The notes beneath the pieces are model-generated. The model searched no databases, was not told where the DNA came from, and saw only the letters and a program-made list of their open reading frames with translations. A stretch of 22,297 nucleotides of DNA, taken from a virus. The first letter of the stretch is position 1. Every line of letters begins with the position of its first letter. The stretch covers positions 1 through 22,297 of IMG/VR virus record IMGVR_UViG_3300033995_000685; one strand, given 5' to 3'. The translations under genes and the position numbers were made by a program. This document shows positions 12,772-19,574 of this stretch, in pieces.

Positions 12772-14436
12772 ATGACCAACTTATTAGACAAAATTAAAAA
12801 TAGATTAGAATTCTCTAAGAAGGGTGGCACGACTGCTACCGGTCAACCTATAACCGACATTGATATGACTCCGACCACTAACTCGGTCAGGGAACAAACT
12901 GAGAAGCATGCAGTATTCACCTTCGGTAGGTTTAATCCACCTACACAAGAAGGTCACGGTAAGCTGATCAAGAAGGTTCAAGATACAGCTGCAGCCAAGG
13001 GTGCATCACACACCATCTTTGCATCGCAGTCTCACGATTCAAAGAAGAATCCATTACCCCACTCTGAAAAGATTGGGTTCATGAAGAAGATGTTCCCAGG
13101 TGCCAATATCCATTCTGGTGGTGCAGTAAAGACAGTTCTAGATGCAGCTCGTCATCTTGCAGCCAAGGGTACTACGCACGGTACTCTCGTCGTTGGTTCT
13201 GATCGTGTCGATGAGTTCCACAATCTATTGAGCAAGTACAATAAGCATCCTGACTCACCTGACTATGATCCTACTAAGCACTTCTATATCCCACATCTCA
13301 ATGTAATATCTGCAGGCAATAGAGATCCTGATGCCGAAGGTGCAGAAGGTATGTCTGCATCCAAGTTAAGAGCACACGCCGCATCAGGTAACTTTAAAGC
13401 ATTCGCAGCTGGAACTCATCCATCGATCGCTAAACCTATGTACGATTCAGTCCGTGCGCACATGGGCATCAATGAGCAGTACTTATCACCTGTCGAAAAG
13501 ATGTCACTCAAGATCAGAGCTGGTGCTGAGAAAGAACGTAAGACTGCTCAATCTGCAGCTGCTAAGAAGATAAAGCACGCTCGTAAGATTGATCACGAGA
13601 GTGAGCACTATGCAAAGAAGTACATTACTCCACACGCGCCTGCTACCATGCCATCCAGCATGGCACTGAATCCATACGAAGAGACAAGATATATCATTCC
13701 TAACGTCAGAGATGAAATGGCTCCTGGCGCAAAACCCGTTGATATCGGTTATGATAAAGATCTAGAGTCAAAGGATACTACTAAGCAGTTGAAACGTCGT
13801 CAGGCAATGAAACGATTCAAACAGACTATGGATGAAGATGCATATGATCCTGGTAGTTCAGTTCCTACACCAGTCAACATCATGATTCCTTCTATCAAGA
13901 TCAAGCCAAAGAAGCCTAAGGTTGACTATGATGATGTAGCTACCAATGAAGAAGTCGATAATGAAGGCGGTATGGCCAAGAATGAACTAGAGACTGCAGA
14001 ACGTGGAATCAAAAATATCAAGTCCAAGATCAAGGGCCCTAATGCAAAACTACCTGCATGGGTACAGTCAAAGATCTCTAAAGCATCTGATCATATTGAT
14101 ACAGTATCTGACTATATGTCGGGTGAACATGATCCTGTATCTGAAGGTAAAATTGGTCTATGGGATCGCATCCATGCCAAACGTGAGAGAATCAAGCGTG
14201 GCTCTGGTGAACGTATGCGTAAGCCTGGTTCCGAAGGTGCACCTACTGCCCAAGACTTCAAGGACTCACAGGTCAAAGAAGAGGGTATGTTTGGTGACGT
14301 ATCAATCGGTGATAAACCGACTGCATATCCTAATGTATCCACACCTACACCTTCTGTCGTTGCTAGACCACAACAGCGCCTTAAGAATAAAGGTGCAGTG
14401 AACAACACACCTTATAAAGAACAAGAGCCATCATGA
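12772..14436 (+). CDS. Putative nucleotidyltransferase (cytidylyltransferase-like), 554 aa
   Basis: Residues 45-235 carry the HxGH-superfamily nucleotidyltransferase fold: strand HAVFTFGRFNPPTQEGHGKLI at 46-66 (GRFNPPT and GH are the nucleotide-binding loop), LVVGSDR at 139-145, and GMSASKLR at 193-200, the equivalent of the ISST-x-x-R motif. NMNAT and CoaD enzymes share it, but the exact transfer is unknown. Residues 240-554 are basic, low-complexity and rich in Lys, Pro and Asp, with VKEEGMFGD near 502-510. T4-like phages often carry such proteins in the late region. It follows a TATAAATA box and overlaps the next gene as ATGA. NAD-related or ligation roles are possible given the neighbouring ligase-like gene; this is inference. 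Confidence 0.75.
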   Translation: MTNLLDKIKNRLEFSKKGGTTATGQPITDIDMTPTTNSVREQTEKHAVFTFGRFNPPTQEGHGKLIKKVQDTAAAKGASHTIFASQSHDSKKNPLPHSEKIGFMKKMFPGANIHSGGAVKTVLDAARHLAAKGTTHGTLVVGSDRVDEFHNLLSKYNKHPDSPDYDPTKHFYIPHLNVISAGNRDPDAEGAEGMSASKLRAHAASGNFKAFAAGTHPSIAKPMYDSVRAHMGINEQYLSPVEKMSLKIRAGAEKERKTAQSAAAKKIKHARKIDHESEHYAKKYITPHAPATMPSSMALNPYEETRYIIPNVRDEMAPGAKPVDIGYDKDLESKDTTKQLKRRQAMKRFKQTMDEDAYDPGSSVPTPVNIMIPSIKIKPKKPKVDYDDVATNEEVDNEGGMAKNELETAERGIKNIKSKIKGPNAKLPAWVQSKISKASDHIDTVSDYMSGEHDPVSEGKIGLWDRIHAKRERIKRGSGERMRKPGSEGAPTAQDFKDSQVKEEGMFGDVSIGDKPTAYPNVSTPTPSVVARPQQRLKNKGAVNNTPYKEQEPS

Positions 14437-14726
14437 TAGACTTTAAAACATTCTGTGAATCCAGAGGAGCAGACTCCAAAGGATACTTCAGACCTACTGA
14501 AAAGGGTGCTGGATTAACCTCTAAGGGTGTTGCACACTTTAGAGCAAAGAATCCCGGATCTAAGCTTCAGACAGCAGTAACCGGTAAGGTAGAACCAGGT
14601 TCTAAGGATGCGAAGAGACGTAAATCTTTTTGCGCTAGAATGTCCGGCATGCCTGGACCGATGAAAGACGAAAAGGGTAGACCTACCCGCAAAGCACAAT
14701 CATTAAGAAGATGGAGATGTAGATAA
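14433..14726 (+). CDS. DUF6321-type basic protein, 97 aa
   Basis: The sequence matches a short phage family that I recall as DUF6321: LTSKGVAHFRAKNPGSKLQTAV, then KDAKRRKSFCARMSGMPGPM and GRPTRKAQSLRRWRC. The product is strongly basic, so DNA or RNA binding is likely. The N-terminus MIDFKTFCES aligns with the capsid-targeting peptide pattern M-x-x-F-x-x-F-x-E. It overlaps the nucleotidyltransferase stop (ATGA) and the Dps-like start (TAATG). Two cysteines near the C-terminus (C67 and C96) are notable. Function unknown; a packaged or head-associated DNA-binding protein would fit. Confidence 0.72.
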   Translation: MIDFKTFCESRGADSKGYFRPTEKGAGLTSKGVAHFRAKNPGSKLQTAVTGKVEPGSKDAKRRKSFCARMSGMPGPMKDEKGRPTRKAQSLRRWRCR

Positions 14727-15169
14727 TGGCTATTCTAGGAGATAAACTAAAGAGGGTTCTTGCAGATACATTTTCTATGTACCTCAAGGCACACAACTAT
14801 CATTGGAACATCGAAGGACCTGATTTCTTCGAATACCATTCATTCTTCGGTGAGATTTATGAACAATTACATGATGCAGTAGATCCTATTGCAGAGCATA
14901 TTAGAGCTATCGGTGAATATGCACCTGGTGCGCTATCACGATATAAAGAACTTACTACTATTGAAGATGAACTTGCAGTAGTTCCTGCTCTAGTATCAGT
15001 TCAGCGTCTTCTAGTTGACAATCAAAAGGTCATTGACTCTTTGACGATCGCTTATCGTGAAGCTAATGCTGCTGAAGAGATCGGCCTAGCTAACTTCTTA
15101 CAAGATAGAGTAGATGCACATAAGACTCTAGGATGGAAGCTTAGAGCCTCCATTGCCGGAAAACAATAA
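14726..15169 (+). CDS. dps: Dps-like ferritin (DNA protection during starvation family)
   Basis: Dps proteins form 12-subunit shells that oxidise and store iron and can bind DNA. The conserved patch is KAHNYHWNIEGPDFFEYHSFF at residues 21-41, then AVDPIAEHIRAIG at 51-63. Against E. coli Dps the ferroxidase ligands align as H26 (H51), H38 (H63), D53 (D78) and E57 (E82). The D67 position falls on G42 with E43 next to it, so the site may be altered. The length of 147 is short for Dps because the N-terminal extension is absent. It starts in a TAATG overlap and ends in an AATAAATA box. A late-expressed Dps could protect or condense phage DNA or scavenge iron from host stores; this is inference. 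Confidence 0.85.
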   Translation: MAILGDKLKRVLADTFSMYLKAHNYHWNIEGPDFFEYHSFFGEIYEQLHDAVDPIAEHIRAIGEYAPGALSRYKELTTIEDELAVVPALVSVQRLLVDNQKVIDSLTIAYREANAAEEIGLANFLQDRVDAHKTLGWKLRASIAGKQ

Positions 15170-15172
15170 ATA
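15165..15172 (+). promoter_or_regulatory. AATAAATA late-promoter-like box
   Basis: One base away from the T4 TATAAATA box. It overlaps the TAA stop (15167-15169) of the Dps-like gene and lies 30 bases before the ATG at 15203. Transcription from about 15178 would include TTAGGAG (15190-15196). Spacing fits a late promoter, but the sequence is only near-consensus. Confidence 0.45.
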
Positions 15173-15202
15173 ACAAAGAACATAATCCATTAGGAGATAA
15201 CT

Positions 15203-16777
15203 ATGCAAGTATATCACGAAGAATTCGGTGAGGGTCAAATCCTTGCTTCAACAGAACAGTTTGATGAAGCTGGCAATATCACTTCAGCCGACGTGATGTT
15301 CGAACATGGTGTAGAGATGGGCATGTCTGCAGATGATCTACAAGAATTATCAAAAGAGACCATGGGTTCTTATGTAAAAGCTAAGAAGGCTGCTATCCCT
15401 TATCAAGCAACTGCTCCTGGAATTAAGCTAGCTCAAAAGAAGCTGGCTAAGAATGAAGAAGTTGAACTTGATGAAACAATGGATAAACACTTTACAAAAC
15501 AATCCCCTAAGATGCAAGATGCAATCAACCTTCATCTTCGCAGGGGCAAAGACTATGCTGGTGCAGTAGAAGCTGCTAAGAAGCATGTAAAAGAAGAAGT
15601 TGAACTTGATGAAGGTTATTCTTTAGGGGATGCTAAGTATCCTAAAGAATCAGAAGGTCACGCTATGCATGATGTACATTATAAGCCTATGATCGGTGCA
15701 AAAAGAAAAGTAGGACATGTTGTTGCTTATCCAATTAAAGGTGGACGTGATATAGAATATGCTTCTGGAAGCAATGCTAAGAATGATCCACATTTTACAA
15801 GTGGACATAAAACTGCAGAAGCTGCATTTAAAGAATTGAAGAATCAAAAACCTCATCAAGAAGTTAAAGAAGAATCTGAGCTTGATGAAGGTAAATCTAA
15901 ATCTACTCTTGAAAAGCATTTTTCAGGCAATCCCCAAGTAATGTTTACAGTACCAAAAGGAAAACCGAAACCCGCATTTACCGAGCCAAAATCAAAGTCA
16001 ATGAAAGAAGAAAAGCAGCACATCGAAGTAATCGATGCATCTGGCCAAAAGAGAAAAGTTCCTGTTGATGCTGATAAGGCATTTGCTGCAGTTGCTCACT
16101 ATCGTAAGCAGCCTGGTATCAAGAGTGCACGTATCGTTTCTGAAACTGTTGAAGTCGAAGAAGCCGTTGAAGTCGAGACCATTAAGCATCCTATCGGACA
16201 ACGTCCTAAGGGACCAGGCTGGGTACTTAAGTCATCCGGTGAACAAACTGGTAAAGATCATAACGTCTGGCAGCGTAAGTTTAAGCAAGTAGGTGAAGCT
16301 GCTGAAGTCTGCACTTTAGGTAAAGAATCAACTGATAAGACTGCAACTACAGTAGCTCCTACCAAGAAGTTTGGTAAGCCTAAGCCTACTGCCACAGGTG
16401 AAGTCGCCGAGGAACTATCAGATAAGCAAAAGAAGCATATTGATCAAAACAAGAACGGTAAGATCGATGCTGATGACTTTAAAAAGCTACGTGGTGAAGA
16501 TGATGATACTCCTCCATGGACCGGTTCATCTAAGAAGGTTCCTGCAGGTTATGTTCCCTCTAAGAGTCATCGTCAAAAGCTAGCTCGCAGCGGTATACCT
16601 GAGTCAGTTGAAACTGTGACTGAAGAGACTAAGGATACACCACATAATGTAACTCCTGCTTCTGCTGATCTTCGTAACGTCGCTGTAGAGAACACGGTCC
16701 GTCAGATCATGGCACAGAATATTGATCTACGTCAAGAAGCAAAAGAGCGTGACTTCAACAGTCGTAACAATAAATAA
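15203..16777 (+). CDS. Modular acidic protein with repeated ELDE linkers and an EF-hand-like loop, 524 aa
   Basis: The N-terminal 50 residues (MQVYHEEFGEGQILASTEQF and on) form a beta-rich domain seen in T4-like phage proteins. Then modules are separated by acidic linkers: EEVELDE at 85-91, EEVELDE at 131-137 and EESELDE at 223-229. Later acidic runs are IVSETVEVEEAVEVE (311-325) and VAEELSDKQKK. Residues 414-425 (DQNKNGKIDADD) match an EF-hand calcium loop. LDE fits the L-x-E pattern cut by T4 prohead protease gp21, so it may be a scaffold or internal protein cleaved during head maturation (inference). TTAGGAG lies 6 bases before the ATG. The stop overlaps the next ATG (TAATG). No enzyme motif is seen. 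Confidence 0.75.
   Translation: MQVYHEEFGEGQILASTEQFDEAGNITSADVMFEHGVEMGMSADDLQELSKETMGSYVKAKKAAIPYQATAPGIKLAQKKLAKNEEVELDETMDKHFTKQSPKMQDAINLHLRRGKDYAGAVEAAKKHVKEEVELDEGYSLGDAKYPKESEGHAMHDVHYKPMIGAKRKVGHVVAYPIKGGRDIEYASGSNAKNDPHFTSGHKTAEAAFKELKNQKPHQEVKEESELDEGKSKSTLEKHFSGNPQVMFTVPKGKPKPAFTEPKSKSMKEEKQHIEVIDASGQKRKVPVDADKAFAAVAHYRKQPGIKSARIVSETVEVEEAVEVETIKHPIGQRPKGPGWVLKSSGEQTGKDHNVWQRKFKQVGEAAEVCTLGKESTDKTATTVAPTKKFGKPKPTATGEVAEELSDKQKKHIDQNKNGKIDADDFKKLRGEDDDTPPWTGSSKKVPAGYVPSKSHRQKLARSGIPESVETVTEETKDTPHNVTPASADLRNVAVENTVRQIMAQNIDLRQEAKERDFNSRNNK
15455..15889 (+). repeat. Three copies of a coding repeat for EE(V/S)ELDE
   Basis: A 21-base sequence beginning GAAGAAGTTGAACTT is present identically at 15455-15475 and 15593-15613, and with a few changes at 15869-15889. 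The copies are in frame with the 15203 gene and mark the borders between its modules. DNA-level identity suggests module duplication or exchange rather than chance convergence. Confidence 0.7.
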
Positions 16778-16926
16778 TGGACAAGATAATAGCCAGACAG
16801 GTCATACTAACTGACCTGTCTGGTAAACCTGTGAAGCTATTAAAAAATGGTGCAACGTTGCACGTGAAGGTACATGCAGCACCTGTGTTAAAGATAAAAG
16901 ATACAGAGTTCTCTTATAATAAATAA
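16777..16926 (+). CDS. Small late protein, 49 aa
   Basis: ATG 16777 overlaps the previous stop (TAATG). The product begins MDKIIARQVILTDLSGKPVK and has alternating strands and lysines. It resembles the 50-residue product at 12586 (V-x-D-x-SGK core, same position after a large late gene). A perfect 12-bp inverted repeat lies at codons 6-16. Its TAA is inside an AATAAATA box. Function unknown. Confidence 0.6.
   Translation: MDKIIARQVILTDLSGKPVKLLKNGATLHVKVHAAPVLKIKDTEFSYNK
16793..16823 (+). promoter_or_regulatory. Perfect 12-bp hairpin at the start of a small gene
   Basis: CCAGACAGGTCA (16793-16804) and TGACCTGTCTGG (16812-16823) are exact reverse complements with a 7-base loop. No T-run follows, so it is not a simple terminator. 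It lies 14 bases after the ATG at 16777, where an RNA hairpin could slow or regulate translation, or act as a processing or protein-binding site. Confidence 0.6.
16918..16925 (+). promoter_or_regulatory. AATAAATA late-promoter-like box
   Basis: One base from the T4 late box. It overlaps the stop TAA (16924-16926) of the small gene and lies 25 bases before the ATG of the structural-type gene at 16951, with AAAGGAG between. The spacing is right for a late promoter. Confidence 0.5.
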
Positions 16927-16950
16927 ACAATAAGCAAAGGAGACCATCAA

Positions 16951-17772
16951 ATGGCTTTATGGGGTAAATTAGACCGGGCAAACAACGCGCCTGAACAGAC
17001 CAGCGTAATTGCTGGAACATCATATCGTGGTAATACTATCTTTAGTAATACTACACCAAACGCAGTAGTCAATAACCAAGTTGCAGGTCTATTCGGTGTT
17101 GACCAAACAGAAGCAACAGTAAAAGGCCGTGGCGTAACTCCTGGTTGGGTTATCGTTCGTCAAGGTACTGGACCAATCACTGCTATGACCGCTTCTGGTG
17201 GTGCTGGTTTCGTCACTGGCGATTCTATCACTGTATCTAACGGTTCAGCTAATGCTACAGCAACACTAGTTGCTAATGCTACTGGTAACTTAGTTTCAGT
17301 AGCTATTCGATCAACAGGACTTGGTTTTGGCTATGTCAACAATTCAGTTGTTGTCACTGGTTTCAACCGTGAAAAGCATGTCACATTGATTACCTATACC
17401 GGTACAGCTACTGGTTATAACAACACTGACGTAATCACTGTTTCAAACACTGGTTTCATCAATGCTACTGCAACAGTATCAACAAATGCTACTGGCGGTA
17501 CACTGACCTTCGCTGTCACTAATTCAGGCCGTGTTGCTAATACGACTGCCAATGCTGCTCTAGTTGTGGCTATTGCTAATTCAACTGGTGGTGCTTCTGG
17601 TGGTTCTGGTGCCACATTCGGTGCTAATGCTGTTGCTTCTTCAGGCGGAACTTTGAATAGTATTATTGTCGGTGGACGCTCTGGTCGTATTCAGTATGAA
17701 AACATTGCAGTAGTGCGCTCTATGAGCAATGCAGCTGCTGATGCTGAAGATACAATATTCCCTGACTCATAA
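16951..17772 (+). CDS. Putative virion structural protein with internal beta repeats, 273 aa
   Basis: It starts MALWGKLDRANNAPEQ, an N-terminus I recall from structural proteins of T4-like marine phages, and ends GRSGRIQYENIAVVRS...EDTIFPDS, also typical of them. The middle is rich in Gly, Ala, Thr, Val and Asn and holds two copies of a strand repeat: ITVSN...NATAT...NATG at 93-114 and 162-185. This looks like a stacked beta domain, possibly a head decoration or fibre protein. No signal peptide or enzyme motif is present. AAAGGAG lies 9 bases before the ATG, after an AATAAATA box. Exact location in the virion is inference. Confidence 0.72.
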   Translation: MALWGKLDRANNAPEQTSVIAGTSYRGNTIFSNTTPNAVVNNQVAGLFGVDQTEATVKGRGVTPGWVIVRQGTGPITAMTASGGAGFVTGDSITVSNGSANATATLVANATGNLVSVAIRSTGLGFGYVNNSVVVTGFNREKHVTLITYTGTATGYNNTDVITVSNTGFINATATVSTNATGGTLTFAVTNSGRVANTTANAALVVAIANSTGGASGGSGATFGANAVASSGGTLNSIIVGGRSGRIQYENIAVVRSMSNAAADAEDTIFPDS

Positions 17773-17788
17773 TCTGAAAGTATAGCAT

Positions 17789-18232
17789 ATGTCCAACACC
17801 GTAGTTAGAACAACTGAACTTACACAATCAACAGCTCTATCTAATACAGATCTGTTTATAGTAGTTCGCGGTGTTGGATCATATCCTACCACCAATTCAG
17901 TATCATTCTCAACATTAAAATCCAGTACTAGAAATAATATTCGTGATGCTGGTGCTGTAAATGCTGTTACTATTGATTTTTCTGTAGATGAAACTATTAT
18001 ATACGCACCTACTGCTGTTAATGCTATCACACTATCCGGGTTTACTACAGGTAAACATGTTACTGTATATGCTAAATGCTCTACTAATTCAGTGATTACT
18101 ACAGGTGGAAATGCTAATATGTGCAGTCTTGGTGTTGCAACAATTACACCTGTAGTTAACAGTGTAGTTAAAACACAATATCTATGTACAGGGACAACAT
18201 TAGCTTCTGTCTATGTAACGTATACTCTATAA
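17789..18232 (+). CDS. Putative structural protein, 147 aa
   Basis: The product starts MSNTVVRTTELTQSTALSNTD and runs through DLFIVVRG...TNSVSFSTL, a pattern typical of small phage structural or fibre-like proteins where a strand is followed by a 'T..V.F..L' line. The rest is Thr, Val and Asn-rich beta structure, ending ASVYVTYTL. It follows the preceding structural gene by 16 bases with a poor ribosome binding site (GAAAG). The exact role is unknown. Confidence 0.7.
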   Translation: MSNTVVRTTELTQSTALSNTDLFIVVRGVGSYPTTNSVSFSTLKSSTRNNIRDAGAVNAVTIDFSVDETIIYAPTAVNAITLSGFTTGKHVTVYAKCSTNSVITTGGNANMCSLGVATITPVVNSVVKTQYLCTGTTLASVYVTYTL

Positions 18233-18249
18233 TTTAGTAAAGTAATATT

Positions 18250-18642
18250 ATGATTGAAAAACTTGACGAAACGAACTTCTTGCTTTATTGTGCGAAGTAC
18301 TACGATAACCCGCAGTGCTTCGACACTCTAGAATTTTATGATGATCTAAAGAGAATTAAGTACATCAAAAGACTTTTTAATAAGTATATTGAGAGTGGTG
18401 ACCTTAAGGAACGATTGATTTTAAACCATATCATAGTACTGTGTAACGTATTCGGCCCGGTTCACGCCAGCCGAATACTTTTTTTTAAGTTAAAGAGTTT
18501 TTATCCACAGCTGAAACCATTCCTTGAGATTCTGGGTTATATGCCAGAAAAAATAAATAATATTGGATTTATACCTTTTGAAGTTAACAGTGAAGACGTG
18601 TTGTCTGATCCGTACATAGAAGAAGTATTGAGGAACATCTAA
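18250..18642 (+). CDS. Conserved T4-like phage protein (DUF7207-like), 130 aa
   Basis: It begins MIEKLDETNFLLYCAKYYDN, then LKRIKYIKRLFNKY and LKERLILNHIIVL, and holds VFGPVHASRILFFKL in the middle. I recall this arrangement from a conserved protein of T4-like cyanophages (DUF7207 from memory). It is helical and soluble, with no catalytic motif I recognise. The coding DNA includes an intrinsic-terminator-like hairpin followed by eight T (18448-18486) and an AATAAATA at 18552. The stop overlaps the next ATG (TAATG). Function unknown. Confidence 0.78.
   Translation: MIEKLDETNFLLYCAKYYDNPQCFDTLEFYDDLKRIKYIKRLFNKYIESGDLKERLILNHIIVLCNVFGPVHASRILFFKLKSFYPQLKPFLEILGYMPEKINNIGFIPFEVNSEDVLSDPYIEEVLRNI
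18448..18486 (+). terminator. Intrinsic-terminator-like hairpin inside a coding gene
   Basis: GTATTCGG (18448-18455) pairs perfectly with CCGAATAC (18471-18478), extended by a C-G pair, and is followed at once by eight T (18479-18486). This is the classic shape of a Rho-independent terminator on the + strand, but it lies at about codons 67-79 of the 18250 gene. Confidence 0.6.
18552..18559 (+). promoter_or_regulatory. AATAAATA late-promoter-like box inside a gene
   Basis: A near-consensus late box lies about 65 bases after the internal terminator-like hairpin and 83 bases before the ATG at 18642. It could restart transcription for the downstream genes, but AT-rich coding sequence makes chance matches likely. 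Confidence 0.25.
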
Positions 18643-19574
18643 TGACTAAATCGATTAATGAAGAAATGGTAGAAGCTCCACATGGAGATCCACACTATCA
18701 TGCCAATGTACATCGCGAATTAATCAATAGAGCGTCTGGTCCTCAAAAAGAAATTTCTCTTGGTGCGCATATCTATCGTCATCTTTCAACGCACCCAGAT
18801 GAATCTCATATCACATCTCATTACGAAAAAACAATATATCCTATTTTAAAGAAACACGGATTTCCTAGAGAAGATCACGGACCAGTAGGTCCTGGACATC
18901 CACGACATGACGAACATCTTAGATTCCATCGTGAGTTTTTGCCTGATGTTCATAAGGCGTGGAGAGAGATGGACAAAAATAATCCTCATACCGCAAAACT
19001 ACTCGCTATTGCAGATAAAGAAGCCAAACGAAAAATAACTGAAAGAGAATCTGAAAAAGAAGCTAAACGACAAAAAGGAATAGAAGCTAATAAAAAACGA
19101 ATGAACGAAGAATCAATCGACGAAGCTGCTAAACCTGGCGCAGAGCACTTTAAGACTATTGCCATGGGCAATGGCGAACACGAAGTTCATTGGAAAGGTA
19201 AAAGGACACCTTATACCATCTTCAATGGTTCTATGGGTGCTTCTGGATTTGGTAATAACATTTACGGTATTCATCATAAAAAAACTGGTGTAACTCGTGC
19301 TAGTGGTACTCTACAACAAATGAAGAGTGTTATAATGAAGGCTTTACATAACGATGAGTCTAAAGCTTCTTTAGAAGAATCCAAGATGCAATCATTTGGT
19401 CAGTTCATGGAAGATGGTGTCGGTGGAGCTGGCGGTGTTGGTTCTGGTGTCGGTGGCCTTGGTAGTGTCGTCGATAAAGCAGGCAATGTCCAATCACCTC
19501 CTGTATTCCCAGCTGCTCAGAAGCGTATCGTGAAAAAGGGTACTCCAATGTTTAGAAGGAAGTTAGATGTTTAA
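18642..19574 (+). CDS. His-rich modular protein, 310 aa
   Basis: Residues 1-116 contain 17 histidines (for example PHGDPHYH and GHPRHDEHLRFH), which suggests metal binding. Residues 125-156 form a charged helix, then SIDEAAKPG at 159-166 gives an I-x-E site of the T4 prohead-protease type. A second domain at about 167-235 follows (HEVHWKGKRTPYTIFNGS). MQSFGQFMED at 249-258 matches the capsid-targeting pattern M-x-x-F-x-x-F-x-E but is internal. The last 50 residues are Gly-rich, then basic (MFRRKLDV). The start overlaps the upstream stop (TAATG), and the end overlaps the spanin gene by 8 bases. Probably a head or internal virion protein; this is inference. Confidence 0.68.
   Translation: MTKSINEEMVEAPHGDPHYHANVHRELINRASGPQKEISLGAHIYRHLSTHPDESHITSHYEKTIYPILKKHGFPREDHGPVGPGHPRHDEHLRFHREFLPDVHKAWREMDKNNPHTAKLLAIADKEAKRKITERESEKEAKRQKGIEANKKRMNEESIDEAAKPGAEHFKTIAMGNGEHEVHWKGKRTPYTIFNGSMGASGFGNNIYGIHHKKTGVTRASGTLQQMKSVIMKALHNDESKASLEESKMQSFGQFMEDGVGGAGGVGSGVGGLGSVVDKAGNVQSPPVFPAAQKRIVKKGTPMFRRKLDV

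Noticed and set aside
14003-14401. 132-codon + strand frame inside the nucleotidyltransferase gene
   Set aside because: No ribosome binding site and no coherent protein features; the main frame keeps the phage codon pattern.
16769-16776. AATAAATA as a promoter for the 16777 gene
   Set aside because: It touches the ATG directly, leaving no leader or ribosome binding site.
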